From the NCBI GenBank assembly GCA_029247315.1, contig JAQWLM010000023.1:1-64000 (forward strand): a stretch of 64,000 bases of DNA, given 5' to 3'. This DNA is from AAA164-E04 sp014239995. Its GTDB lineage: Bacteria > Verrucomicrobiota > Verrucomicrobiia > Limisphaerales > AAA164-E04. A model generated the notes under the pieces. That model did no database searches and was not told where the DNA came from. It saw nothing but the letters and a program-made list of their open reading frames with translations. Shown piece by piece: positions 8,375 through 17,863 of the stretch; position 1 is the first letter of the stretch; each line of letters starts with the position of its first letter. Position numbers and translations under genes: made by a program.

Positions 8375-9931
8375 TCAGGCTTGAGCAGGAAGATCCCTGC
8401 GGGGAAACAAGGCCTCCGGCTTGTCGATCGTGTGCCCAGGGTTGAGTTCCCCCCACAGGGCATTGGAAAATCGGTCTGGCCGATCATTCAGTGCCAACTG
8501 GCCGTAAATCCTTGAGGAAGTATGGGGAAGAAAGGGATGAAGGAGCACTGCAATGATACGGCACGATTCCGCCAGGGTGTAGAGAATTTCCCCAAGTCTT
8601 TCGGCTTGTTCAGGGTCCTTGGCAAGTTTAAACGGAGCTGTCTGGTCAATGTAACGGTTGATACGTGCAATCAGATCCCAGATACGTTTGAGGGCACTCT
8701 GCAACTTGTGATTTGCAGCCAGCTCGATCACTTCCTGAGACACGGCATGGACCTCACTCTCAAGTTCACAGCACCGGGGTGGTATTTTTCCATCGCGATA
8801 TCGATTCAGCATGGAAAGAGACCGGTTGACGAGATTCCCGATACCATTGGCAAGGTCTGCTGCATAACGCACCTGGAACCCCTCGTCCGTCCAGTTGCCA
8901 TCCGGCCCGATATCCAGTTCCCGTAACAAATAATAACGAAAAGCGTCAAGCCCCCATGACTCGATGACAGCCATGGGATCAACCACATTACCGGTCGTCT
9001 TGCTCATTTTCTGACCATCCTTCTGCCACCAGCCATGGACACAGATCTGCTTGGGAAGTGGGAGCCCTGCCGCCTTGAGCATGATGGGCCAGTAAACTGC
9101 GTGAAACTTAAGAATATCCTTCCCAATGACGTGCATGTCTGCAGGCCATAAGCTCATCGATTCCTGGGATTCGCTCCCAATGCCAGGGAGTGCCGGGTCC
9201 CCGAGGGAAGCCGGCACCGTGATGTAGTTGGTAAGGGCATCGAACCAGACGTAGGTGACATAGTCATCGTCAAAAGGCAGAGGAATGCCCCAGTTAAGTC
9301 GGGATTTGGGGCGGGAAATGCAAAGGTCCTCGAGGGTATTGTTCTTGAGGAAACCCAGAACCTCGTTGCGACGGTTCGAAGGAGTCACAAAGTCCGGATT
9401 CGACTCTATGAAGTCTATCAGCCATTGCTGATGACGTCCGAGCTTGAAATAGTAGTTATCTTCGGATAAACGCACCACTTCACCGTAAATTTCAGGGAAA
9501 TTACCATCCTCTTGCCGGTCTTTTTCGGTCAGGAAAGTTTCCTGCTTGGCCGAGTAATATCCCTCGTAGTTGGCCTTGTAGAAATGATCTTCCAAGTGCA
9601 GTTTATTCAAAATCGAACGCACAACATTCTGATGACGCTCCTGCGTTGTCCTTACAAAATCCTGGTTGCAGAGGCCGAGTACATCAGCGAAGCGCTGCCA
9701 ACTCTCGGCCAGCTCATCGCAGTAGGCCTGCGGCTGTTTTCCCTGTTCCACAGCAGCCTTTTGCACTTTCTGGCCGTGTTCATCGAGCCCGGTGAGAAAA
9801 AACGTATCTCTTCCAAAGCTCTGTTGCACACGGCAGATGGCATCGGTAATGACTTTTTCATAGGCGTGGCCCAAGTGCGGATGCCCATTCACATAATCAA
9901 TGGCGGTAGTCAGATAAAAGGTCTTGCTCAT
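8375..9931 (-). CDS. metG: Methionyl-tRNA synthetase
   Basis: A class I aminoacyl-tRNA synthetase that charges tRNA-Met in the cytoplasm. The HIGH-type motif is HLGH (residues 19-22) and the KMSKS-type motif is KMSKTTGN, about residue 310. The 518 residues end after the anticodon-binding helical domain, without the C-terminal tRNA-binding (EMAP-like) extension seen in E. coli. The knuckle region reads YYSAKQETFLTEKDR, where zinc-type enzymes have CxxC pairs, so this is a zinc-free type. The stop is one base past the end of the oxidoreductase gene, giving a tail-to-tail arrangement. The YggT-like gene lies 75 bases upstream on the same strand. Confidence 0.96.
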   Translation of the reverse strand: MSKTFYLTTAIDYVNGHPHLGHAYEKVITDAICRVQQSFGRDTFFLTGLDEHGQKVQKAAVEQGKQPQAYCDELAESWQRFADVLGLCNQDFVRTTQERHQNVVRSILNKLHLEDHFYKANYEGYYSAKQETFLTEKDRQEDGNFPEIYGEVVRLSEDNYYFKLGRHQQWLIDFIESNPDFVTPSNRRNEVLGFLKNNTLEDLCISRPKSRLNWGIPLPFDDDYVTYVWFDALTNYITVPASLGDPALPGIGSESQESMSLWPADMHVIGKDILKFHAVYWPIMLKAAGLPLPKQICVHGWWQKDGQKMSKTTGNVVDPMAVIESWGLDAFRYYLLRELDIGPDGNWTDEGFQVRYAADLANGIGNLVNRSLSMLNRYRDGKIPPRCCELESEVHAVSQEVIELAANHKLQSALKRIWDLIARINRYIDQTAPFKLAKDPEQAERLGEILYTLAESCRIIAVLLHPFLPHTSSRIYGQLALNDRPDRFSNALWGELNPGHTIDKPEALFPRRDLPAQA

Positions 9932-10006
9932 GGAACATTTTCGTTGTGGGCAACAAAATGATTCATGCAGGAGCCTAATGCCAACATTTTTTCGGTATTT
10001 CGCGAC

Positions 10007-10846
10007 TCAGAACGGATACGCATGGTAAGCTTGCTGTACCAGACGGCTCCCCAGGAGATAAAAGATCCCGTTCATGAGCAGGATGATGCAGGGGGACAGA
10101 TCGATCCGAGCCCATTGAAGGGGCAGCATCTCGAAAGGCTCAAGCAGACGTTCCCCCATGCCTTCCACCCATACCCAGCCTTCCCAATTCCCGAGATAGA
10201 CGTAGCTGTGGATCAAGTAGAGTATCATCAAAACAAGGATCAACCAAAAGAGACTCAGCCAAGCACTGGCCGAGATCCAGATTGCTTGCCAGATCAGCTG
10301 CGACATGCCGATATTTGAGGGAAGAATACCCACCCAACCAAACATAAGGCCCAAGCCAATCCATCCCCCAATACCAAGCAGCATCAGCACCGTGACTTGA
10401 ATCAAAACGTGACGACCGGGAAGAAATCCCAGTGCCATCTCCAGATTGCCAATAATAGGCTCAGCAACTCCCTCGCGGCTAAGGTTCCATAGAAACCAAA
10501 CCCAGAGGTAGGCCAGAAAAGCAAACTTCAGAAAACTCGTGAGCGCCATCAAACCCATGGAAACCAAGGAGCCCGTCTGAAAGAAAACAAGGACGTGCAT
10601 GAAATCAACCGAAACAGCAGCATTCAAGGATGAACCCAGGTAATGAAGCAGCAGGGCCTTGATCAAGAGAACACCCATGCATCCTCCCAAATAAAACCAT
10701 ATCTCCCTGATTTCACGTCGAGATGTTTTGAGGGTTGCAAGCAGGGTAATTGGCTGCTGAAGCACCCTCGAATGATGCTTCTGCATCCATGCATTGACCC
10801 AAAGAATCCAGGCCGCAAGATTGAGCATGAAATCAATGATGTGCAT
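10007..10846 (-). CDS. YggT-like integral membrane protein
   Basis: A 279-residue hydrophobic protein with roughly six transmembrane segments, starting directly with a hydrophobic helix (MHIIDFMLNLAAWILW). The C-terminus reads LQWARIDLSPCIILLMNGIFY, which resembles the signature of YggT proteins (a proline-rich loop, then DxSP and a long helix). The length suggests two YggT-like halves. YggT proteins have been linked to osmotic stress and cell-division-site functions, but the mechanism is unknown. The family call rests on the C-terminal motif only. Confidence 0.6.
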   Translation of the reverse strand: MHIIDFMLNLAAWILWVNAWMQKHHSRVLQQPITLLATLKTSRREIREIWFYLGGCMGVLLIKALLLHYLGSSLNAAVSVDFMHVLVFFQTGSLVSMGLMALTSFLKFAFLAYLWVWFLWNLSREGVAEPIIGNLEMALGFLPGRHVLIQVTVLMLLGIGGWIGLGLMFGWVGILPSNIGMSQLIWQAIWISASAWLSLFWLILVLMILYLIHSYVYLGNWEGWVWVEGMGERLLEPFEMLPLQWARIDLSPCIILLMNGIFYLLGSRLVQQAYHAYPF

Positions 10847-11117
10847 GCAGGCAAATCATTAGCAGGTTCGTGGCGTTTTGGAAACACCGGATGAAGGATC
10901 CACAGGAAATCCTTTAAGTCGATACAGGATCTTTTTCATCCATGATTCATATCACCACACTCAGGCGGGGACAGAAACCAGGAGGGATTCCCTTCCAAGT
11001 GAGGCAGGATAAAGACCCAGACAGCGAATGCGCGAAGCGACAACCATGCAGGCCAGGTGAGATCTTCGCCTCTTTTTCACCAAAAACAAGAGAGCAGATG
11101 GCCATCAAAAGCCATGA

Positions 11118-12008
11118 TCACATGGCCTTGAGTAGTACATCCGCCATTTCGGATGGTGTCTCTGCAACGTGAATACCCGCTTCACGAAAAGCGGCAATCT
11201 TAGCCTCCGCTGTGCCTTTACCTCCACTGACAATGGCACCAGCGTGTCCCATGCGGCGCCCCGGAGGCGCGGTGGTACCAGCGATAAATCCCGCAACGGG
11301 CTTTTGACAATGATCACGGATCCAGGCTGCCGCTTCCTCCTCTGCCGAACCCCCAATTTCGCCGATCATGATGATACCGTGCGTTTCTGGATCATCGTTA
11401 AACATCTTGATGGTGTCCAGGTGGGATGTTCCGTTGACGGGGTCACCGCCAATACCAACACAGGTAGACTGTCCAACCCCACGACATGTCAACTGCCATA
11501 CGGCTTCGTAGGTGAGGGTACCACTGCGGGAGACCACACCGATATTCCCCTTTTTATGGATATATCCTGGCGCGATACCTATGCGGCAACCACCGGATGA
11601 ATCCTTGCCATCACCAGGAGTCACGATACCGGGGCAGTTGGGCCCGATCAGCCGTGTCGAATGCCCATGCAGGGCTCGTTTCACCCTGACCATGTCCTTG
11701 ACAGGAATCCCCTCGGTAATACAGACCACCAATTCAAGCCCCGCATCGACACCCTCGAGAATGGCGTCAGCAGCAAATGGTGGTGGCACAAAAATGGCAG
11801 AGGTCGTTGCACCCGTCTCGGCCACGGCCTGATGCACAGTATCAAAAACGGGGATCTGTTCTTCAAAGGTCTGTCCTCCCTTGCCGGGGGTCACACCCGC
11901 AACGATGCGCGAGCCATACTCGAGACTCAGTTTGGCATGACGCCCGCCAAACGATCCAGTGATACCCTGAACCAAAACCTTTGTCTCCGGTGATATTAAG
12001 ATAGCCAT
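11118..12008 (-). CDS. sucD: Succinate-CoA ligase alpha subunit
   Basis: A 296-residue protein that, with SucC, converts succinyl-CoA to succinate while forming ATP or GTP in the TCA cycle. The CoA-binding start is VQGITGSFGGRHAKL. The phosphorylated histidine lies in RRMGHAGAIVSGG. The substrate loop GPNCPGIVTPG and the segment GGDPVNGTSHLD are standard. The frame extends upstream, but the ATG at 12008 (MAILISPETKV) is the family's usual start and leaves 46 bases after sucC. Last gene of the gltA-sucC-sucD operon. Confidence 0.96.
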   Translation of the reverse strand: MAILISPETKVLVQGITGSFGGRHAKLSLEYGSRIVAGVTPGKGGQTFEEQIPVFDTVHQAVAETGATTSAIFVPPPFAADAILEGVDAGLELVVCITEGIPVKDMVRVKRALHGHSTRLIGPNCPGIVTPGDGKDSSGGCRIGIAPGYIHKKGNIGVVSRSGTLTYEAVWQLTCRGVGQSTCVGIGGDPVNGTSHLDTIKMFNDDPETHGIIMIGEIGGSAEEEAAAWIRDHCQKPVAGFIAGTTAPPGRRMGHAGAIVSGGKGTAEAKIAAFREAGIHVAETPSEMADVLLKAM

Positions 12009-12054
12009 AATCAGATATTCTTCAGAAAATATTTTCTCGGGGTTAGGTAAGGGA

Positions 12055-13257
12055 TTACTGCACGGCAGCCACGATCTTCTGAGCGGCATCTGCCATGGAG
12101 TCTCCACTTATCAATTCAAGACCCGATTCACTCAGGATCCGCTTACCAATATCAACATTATTGCCCTCAAGCCGAACGACCAGAGGGATGGAAAGTTTGG
12201 TTTCCCTGGCCGCGGCTACGACCCCTTCGGCGATGATATCACATTGCATGATACCACCAAAAATATTCACCAGAATACCCCTCACGTTGGGGTCACTCAG
12301 AATGATGCGAAACGCAGCCGTAACCTGCTCACGAGTGGCACCACCCCCCACGTCCAGGAAGTTGGCAGGGTCTCCACCGTAGTGCTTGATGATATCCATG
12401 GTAGCCATGGCCAGTCCGGCACCGTTGACCAGACAGGCGATATTGCCTTCCAGCTTGATATAATTCAAATCGTGTTTATCAGCCTCAATTTCCAAAGGAG
12501 CCTCTTCGCCCAGGTCGCGCATTTCCTGAATATCTCTGTGACGGTAAAGGGCATTATCATCAAGCGAAATCTTAGCATCAACGGCCACAAGATCCTGACC
12601 ACCGTCCGCCTTTTCGACAACGCACAACGGATTAATTTCGACCATCGATGCGTCACAGTTCCAGAAGGTCTGATAGACTCCCAGGAGTAGGCGAGAAGCC
12701 TTGGCGATCAGGCCGGACGGAAGGCCCAGTGATGCCGCCATACAACGCGCCTGGTAGGGCATGAGCCCCATCACTGGATCCACTGTCATTTTGATGATTT
12801 TTTCGGGAGTCTTTTCGGCAACCTCTTCAATGTCCATGCCTCCCTCCGTGCTGGCCATGATGATGGGTTTTGAAGAGTCGCGGTCCAGCAATACCGCAAG
12901 ATAGAGCTCATTGAGTATCTTTTCGGCACTGGCAATCAACAGGGTCTTGACCTCGCGACCTTCGGAACCAGTCTGCTTGGTCACCAACACCTCTCCCAGC
13001 ATCGCCCGAGCCTTTTCGACGGTATCCTCGACTGTCTTGCAAAGGTGAACTCCACCCTGAAAACCGCTCTTGAAGGTCCCCTTGCCTCGTCCACCGGCAT
13101 GAATCTGCGATTTGATGACAACCATCGTCTCACCTTCATCGAAGAGTGAGGTAACAGCACGCTGAACTTCCTCAACGGATTGACAGGACTGTCCCGACGG
13201 GACCTGGACCCCATTGCTGGCCAGTAGATCCTTGGCTTGATACTCGTGGATATTCAT
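12055..13257 (-). CDS. sucC: Succinate-CoA ligase beta subunit
   Basis: A 400-residue ATP-grasp subunit of succinyl-CoA synthetase. It starts with the characteristic MNIHEYQAKDLLASNGV and contains KSQIHAGGRGKG, the nucleotide-site segment MVEINPL and the C-terminal domain with GGIMQCD. It pairs with SucD and determines nucleotide specificity. The chosen ATG is 13257; the frame stays open to 13305 but without family similarity. It lies between gltA (84 bases upstream) and sucD. Confidence 0.96.
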   Translation of the reverse strand: MNIHEYQAKDLLASNGVQVPSGQSCQSVEEVQRAVTSLFDEGETMVVIKSQIHAGGRGKGTFKSGFQGGVHLCKTVEDTVEKARAMLGEVLVTKQTGSEGREVKTLLIASAEKILNELYLAVLLDRDSSKPIIMASTEGGMDIEEVAEKTPEKIIKMTVDPVMGLMPYQARCMAASLGLPSGLIAKASRLLLGVYQTFWNCDASMVEINPLCVVEKADGGQDLVAVDAKISLDDNALYRHRDIQEMRDLGEEAPLEIEADKHDLNYIKLEGNIACLVNGAGLAMATMDIIKHYGGDPANFLDVGGGATREQVTAAFRIILSDPNVRGILVNIFGGIMQCDIIAEGVVAAARETKLSIPLVVRLEGNNVDIGKRILSESGLELISGDSMADAAQKIVAAVQ

Positions 13258-13341
13258 GAAGTTTTTTACTTGAAAAAAGCATTCCCCGGTTCCCCATGTT
13301 CTCATGGTCAGAACCAGGCAAACCTAAGATCTCGATCGATT

Positions 13342-14469
13342 TCAACGCTGATCGACAGGGATGACCTTGAGGCCCTCGGGTCCGATGTAATCGCTTTGAG
13401 GCCTGATCAGGCGGTTGTCTGCCATTTGTTCCAGAACATGTGCGCTCCATCCGGAGGTGCGGGCAATGGCAAAGAGGGGAGTAAAGAGATCAATGGGAAT
13501 GTCCAAAGAGTAGTAGACACTCGCCGAGTAGAAATCTACATTTGCATGCAATCCCTTCTCTTGGAGCATGATCTCGGCGATCCTGTCACTCATCTGGATC
13601 CATTTGGGCTCGGCGATGTTTTCCCCCATTTTGACAACCATCTTGCGAAGATTCACGGCTCGAGGATCCAGCACCTTGTAAACACGATGACCAATGCCCA
13701 TGACCTTTTTCTTGTTGGTCAGGCAATCCTCGATGTAGGCATCCACCTTATCAAGGTCGCCAATTTCCTGGAGCATACGAATCACCGCCTCATTGGCACC
13801 ACCGTGCAGGGGGCCCTTGAGGGTTCCAATCGCACTGGTAATGGAGGAGTAAATATCGGAAAGGGTGGCGATGGTGACACGGGAGGCGAAGGTGGAGGCG
13901 TTCATGCCATGATCCGCATGCAGCACATAACACATGTCGAGTGTATCGACACTCTCGCTTGCTGCTTCCTTGCCTCCGTTGATCAGGTAAAGGAAATTGG
14001 CAGCTTCCCCCAGATCAGAACGAGATTCCACAAGGGGCTTACCTTGCCGATACAGTTGAAAATAAGCGGTTACGATAGGGATCTGCGCAATGATCTTGAG
14101 GGCTTTTTCCTGAAGCAATTCCATGGCGTTGTCATCGGCAGTGGGATCGAAACAGCCAAGGGCCGAGATACCGGTGCGCAGGGCATGCATTGGAGAGGTA
14201 TCCTTGGGCAGTGAAAGTAATAAGTCGACGACTCCCTGAGGAAGCTTTCGATAACTCGCCAATTTAGTTTTCAACTGATCCAGCTCGCTTCGGTTAGGCA
14301 AGGTCCCGTAATGCAGCAAATGAATAATTTCCTCGTAACAGACACTACCCGCCAGCTGATTGATGTCATATCCACGATAAATGAGTACGCCTACATCACC
14401 CCTGACATCACTCAGATAGGTTTTGGCCGCCACAATACCTTCAAGTCCTTTAGATGCTGCACTACTCAT
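13342..14469 (-). CDS. gltA: Citrate synthase
   Basis: A 375-residue type I citrate synthase, which condenses oxaloacetate with acetyl-CoA. Catalytic and substrate segments are present: HADHGMNAS, GPLHGGANEAV, GIGHRVYK and VDFYSASVYYSL. The length is that of the short Gram-positive/archaeal-like type rather than the 427-residue NADH-regulated E. coli type. Members of this subgroup can also be 2-methylcitrate synthases. The succinyl-CoA synthetase genes directly downstream favour the TCA role. First gene of the operon; a promoter candidate lies upstream. Confidence 0.93.
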   Translation of the reverse strand: MSSAASKGLEGIVAAKTYLSDVRGDVGVLIYRGYDINQLAGSVCYEEIIHLLHYGTLPNRSELDQLKTKLASYRKLPQGVVDLLLSLPKDTSPMHALRTGISALGCFDPTADDNAMELLQEKALKIIAQIPIVTAYFQLYRQGKPLVESRSDLGEAANFLYLINGGKEAASESVDTLDMCYVLHADHGMNASTFASRVTIATLSDIYSSITSAIGTLKGPLHGGANEAVIRMLQEIGDLDKVDAYIEDCLTNKKKVMGIGHRVYKVLDPRAVNLRKMVVKMGENIAEPKWIQMSDRIAEIMLQEKGLHANVDFYSASVYYSLDIPIDLFTPLFAIARTSGWSAHVLEQMADNRLIRPQSDYIGPEGLKVIPVDQR

Positions 14470-14921
14470 ATTTGTCTACTTATCTGCTATCAATGTTATT
14501 TACTGTTCAATCCAATCCGCAGACCGGAAATCTATGGAAGAGGATGACAAAGCGTCAATTTTTTTTCAAAGCAAGGGTTGAAAAACCAGTTCCTTTGGTT
14601 TCCGCTTTCCCCTGCAATTACCAGAGGAATGCCTTAAACAAATCCTTACACGCTACCATGCTCCAAGAAGAAAACTCCTCCCACAAGTGACAGGTGCAAA
14701 CGTGAGAGCTGGCACCTGCACACTCAAGAACCTACCTTACAAGTTTGACGGACAAAAACAAGTGGAAGGATTTCCGATCAGCATGTGGACTGCTGACACA
14801 TGGGAATTATTGCTGACAACCCGTCGTGATATTGGCTCCGCTCATCCCTGAAAATGCGGTATGGGCCTGGTTCCATGGTGGATCGATGGGTAAAAATATG
14901 AAGAAAAGGAAGGAGGACAGA
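14470..14921. other. Intergenic region between gltA and the protease fusion
   Basis: A 452-base gap on the common minus-strand side of two operons. It holds the gltA promoter candidate and a weak inverted repeat (CAGGTGC/GCACCTG near 14694-14721). One plus-strand frame stays open for about 90 codons up to a TGA near 14849, but it has no ATG start or recognisable motif. I do not call it a gene. No riboswitch or RNA gene was recognised. Confidence 0.5.
14530..14558 (-). promoter_or_regulatory. Candidate promoter of gltA-sucC-sucD
   Basis: Reading the minus strand, TTGACG (14553-14558) and ATAGAT (14530-14535) are 17 bases apart, about 60 bases before the gltA ATG. The -35 is good and the -10 is weak. 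Consensus matching only. Confidence 0.3.
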
Positions 14922-17183
14922 CTAGAATGCTTCCAAGGCTTCCCTGATCCTATCAAGGCGCACACCTTCTGGCTGCCGATCGAGCAACCATCGAAAATCG
15001 GATCGCGCCCCCTCGCGCCGCCCTGTACGCAGGCGGATCGTGGCTCTCTCAAGTCTCAGGTTCGCATCTTCCCCATCGATGGCAATCATCAGGTCCAAAT
15101 ATGGCAATGCGGCAGCAAGGGATTCGTTCTGCTGTGCAAAATAACGGAGATTCGCGAGCATGCGCAACACAATGTCCTTCTTGCTGGCAGGGGACATGGA
15201 CGCACTCTCCGTGGGGCGTTCTTGATACTGGAGGGCCATGGTATCTGCTTCCGCAAAAGTCATGATATTGCCCATATTAAAGGCATCAATCAACACGACC
15301 TGCCCCTCCTTGGGCGCATAGCGAACCAGGAAATGACCAGGCAAGGGCAGACCCGAGACTCCCTGGATACCAAGCCTCTCAGCCAACTCAATAAGCAGCA
15401 CGGACAAGGTGATAGGAAGGCCCTCCCGGTCGTCGATCACCTTGTCAAGGTAACTGTTCTCGGCGTTCTCATAATCAGCAAAACTTCCGTGAAAGCCGTT
15501 TTCCTTGAACAGGTAATCCAACAAACTCCGCATGAGGTCCTGCACGTTTTCTGAAACCACACCCCTGGAACGGATTTCGACAGCCATGCGATCCACGGCA
15601 TGTTCGTAGGCCGTGATATTCAATTTAGGGCGATCATGCTGAGCAATCAGGAGCGCGGCACGCATCAAATTGATTTCCTGCTCAGGCTTAACCATTTCCG
15701 CCTTTAGAAGCATACGTATTTGATTTTGATGAGCCTCAAACGCAAGCCAACGGATCTGCTCAGCACGATGGGCAAGAGCTTCAGCAGCAGCCTGCAAAGC
15801 TTCGGGAGACTGTCCAGGCAAAGCCTCCATCCATGCCTCAACGGAGGTTTCCGGGCCGTTAAAAAGGGCTTCAAACTCACCCAACATATGCCCCAATTCC
15901 TTATCAACTATCGGCTTCTGCATCGATTCTGGGGAAGTATGCAACTGGAAGCCAGCGTAGTCGGCTTGGGTATCCCTGAACTTGGCTAGCCCTACCTTGC
16001 CAATTCCGAGCCCACTATCTGTCGAATCGATCACCAAATGACCATTGACATAACAGAGAATACGGCTTGCTTCATGGCGGATCTTGAAATCGTTCCATGC
16101 ACCCTCTCGATAATGCACGCTCCTGACCTGATTGAGAATATTCCAATCATATACGGTGGGGCCGTCAAAACGCGTCAAACGCAGTTGGTGATTGCTCGGA
16201 TAAAATCCATAGTGCCGATCAGCTCCGTCAGAACCAAAAATCAGACCCGCCGCACCCGATTCATCACCAAGTTTCACACGCACTTCAAGTTCGTAAGGCA
16301 GGGTTTGGGGTTGTAAGTGAAAGTGACAGAGTGACCTACCTCCAAAACCCTGCCCTTGTCCCTGCACGGCAATGCGATCTACTTTACTGCTCCAGAGTGC
16401 ACCCAAACGCGTACTCCAGAGAGACACATCAAGTGCACCAAGCCGCAACCAGCGCGACATGGAAACCGAATTGGGACGCTGCAGAAGTGGCTTGAGAGCG
16501 TTGATGGGAGTGGCGAATCCAAGATTGGGCGTCAGCGTAGATTTCATGTTGAGCAAACCCAGCACCTCTCCCTTTTGATTAAAGACAGGCCCTCCGCTGT
16601 TACCCGGTTCAATGGGAATGGCCAACTGGATCATGCGTGCGTGATCAAAGCGCCGAAAACCTGAAATCAAGCCATTGACCACGCTGCGCTCCAGCCCCAT
16701 CGGATTGCCAACCGCGATCACCTGTTCCCCAGGTTCAAGGGCGTCTGAATCCCCTAGTGGCAACGGGCTGAGAGACGAAAGGTCGAGCCGTATCACGGCG
16801 AGGTCGAGGGTACGATCCCAGGCATACACCTCGATGGGTTGATGCCGACTGCCATCCGCCATCACCACCTCCATGGACCGGGCCTCTCCAATCACGTGCA
16901 GGCTGGTGGCAATAAGGCCCTTGGAATCGATCACAAATCCCGTACCCACGCCATTTTCATGTCCGTTGCGGTCCATGTGGCGAATCGTCACCACCGCATC
17001 GCGTACCTGTCGGGTGAGACTTTCCGGATCCATTGCCACGGACTCGCTGGAGGGGTAGATCACACCGACACCTGCAAGCCAGAAACATAGATACACCAGC
17101 AGGCCAAACAAGCGCAGTGGAGTTCGTTCCTCACCTGGGAGACATTCAGGAAGTTCGACGGCCACCTGGCAATTCTGCTTCAT
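14922..17183 (-). CDS. Trypsin-like protease / lectin-like / SirB1 fusion protein
   Basis: A 753-residue three-part protein. (1) A hydrophobic N-terminal anchor or signal (about residues 24-45). (2) A DegP/HtrA-type serine protease with His96 (SLHVIG), Asp127 (RTLDLAVI) and Ser196 (GNSGGP), so the triad is complete; no PDZ domain follows. (3) A beta-rich segment (about 270-415) resembling DUF1080/laminin-G folds, with YELEVRVKLGDESGAAGLIF and CYVNGHLVIDS. (4) A SirB1-type transglutaminase-like domain (about 445-705) with REGLPITLSVLLIELAERLG and LPGHFLVRY, and a TPR-like tail. It should act in the envelope. Start ATG 17183 overlaps the end of aat by 38 bases, which implies coupling. The combination is not one I know. 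Confidence 0.85.
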   Translation of the reverse strand: MKQNCQVAVELPECLPGEERTPLRLFGLLVYLCFWLAGVGVIYPSSESVAMDPESLTRQVRDAVVTIRHMDRNGHENGVGTGFVIDSKGLIATSLHVIGEARSMEVVMADGSRHQPIEVYAWDRTLDLAVIRLDLSSLSPLPLGDSDALEPGEQVIAVGNPMGLERSVVNGLISGFRRFDHARMIQLAIPIEPGNSGGPVFNQKGEVLGLLNMKSTLTPNLGFATPINALKPLLQRPNSVSMSRWLRLGALDVSLWSTRLGALWSSKVDRIAVQGQGQGFGGRSLCHFHLQPQTLPYELEVRVKLGDESGAAGLIFGSDGADRHYGFYPSNHQLRLTRFDGPTVYDWNILNQVRSVHYREGAWNDFKIRHEASRILCYVNGHLVIDSTDSGLGIGKVGLAKFRDTQADYAGFQLHTSPESMQKPIVDKELGHMLGEFEALFNGPETSVEAWMEALPGQSPEALQAAAEALAHRAEQIRWLAFEAHQNQIRMLLKAEMVKPEQEINLMRAALLIAQHDRPKLNITAYEHAVDRMAVEIRSRGVVSENVQDLMRSLLDYLFKENGFHGSFADYENAENSYLDKVIDDREGLPITLSVLLIELAERLGIQGVSGLPLPGHFLVRYAPKEGQVVLIDAFNMGNIMTFAEADTMALQYQERPTESASMSPASKKDIVLRMLANLRYFAQQNESLAAALPYLDLMIAIDGEDANLRLERATIRLRTGRREGARSDFRWLLDRQPEGVRLDRIREALEAF

Positions 17184-17844
17184 GCGTTGAAAAAGTGCAA
17201 GCGTGCTTGAGCGCCTCATCCAGACGATCCAGGTAAGCGTTCCTTGAAACGTGAAAGGCACCCATACTCTCGGTAATTGGAGTCAACATCTGGATATCAA
17301 AAAGTTTATAACCTCGCTGCCTGAGGTGTTCCATAAGAAAGACCAGAGCCACTTTGGAGGCGTTGCTAGCACGGTAAAACATCGATTCCCCGGCAAAAAG
17401 ACCCTGAATCCCCACGCCATAGACCCCTCCAACCAGGGCATCTCCCTGCCAGCACTCCACACTATGGGCGCAGCCCGCCGCATGGAGCTTGAGGTAGCCA
17501 CGTATAAACTGATCGGTGATCCACCCACCTGGTCGAGGCGCCTCAGCACAGGCTCGAATAACTTGCGGGAAAGCCTTGTTGATAGTGCAGGTGAAGACGC
17601 CTCGGCGCAGGATCTTGGTGAGGCTTCGCCCTATACGTATCCTCTGCAGGTCAAAAATCCCGCGAGGATCAGGGCTCCACCAGGTCACCGGACGGTCGGT
17701 CCACGGAAAAATACCCATGCGATAGGCAAGCTGCAACCGCGCCACGCTCATGTCTCCGCCAACTGCCAGAAGTCCATCATGAAGGTATTGATCGTAGTGG
17801 CGAGGATCCGGAAACCAGATCTTCTTCTGGAGAAAGGCAACCAT
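17146..17844 (-). CDS. aat: Leucyl/phenylalanyl-tRNA-protein transferase
   Basis: A 232-residue Aat enzyme, which adds Leu or Phe from aminoacyl-tRNA to proteins with N-terminal Arg or Lys and so makes an N-degron for ClpS and ClpAP. Diagnostic segments are FPDP, GLLAVGGDMSVARLQLAYRMGIFPW and WWSPDPRGIF. Also present are HSVECWQGDALVGGVYGV, GESMFYRASNASK and the C-terminal DIQMLTPITESMGA. The ATG at 17844 matches the family start. The gene lies 19 bases downstream of the DUF2017 gene and two genes after clpS, so writer and reader of the N-degron are in one operon. Confidence 0.96.
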   Translation of the reverse strand: MVAFLQKKIWFPDPRHYDQYLHDGLLAVGGDMSVARLQLAYRMGIFPWTDRPVTWWSPDPRGIFDLQRIRIGRSLTKILRRGVFTCTINKAFPQVIRACAEAPRPGGWITDQFIRGYLKLHAAGCAHSVECWQGDALVGGVYGVGIQGLFAGESMFYRASNASKVALVFLMEHLRQRGYKLFDIQMLTPITESMGAFHVSRNAYLDRLDEALKHACTFSTHEAELPGGRRTS

Positions 17845-17863
17845 GACTCTCTGTGATCCCTGT

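Noticed and set aside
10880..11110. Minus-strand short frame with a hydrophobic stretch (LRAFAVWVFILPHLEG) between sucD and the YggT-like gene
   Set aside because: No ATG or GTG start in frame; only a TTG would give about 35 residues.
14579..14851. Plus-strand frame open for about 90 codons upstream of gltA
   Set aside because: No ATG start, no ribosome site and no recognisable motif; it lies opposite the expected gltA promoter.
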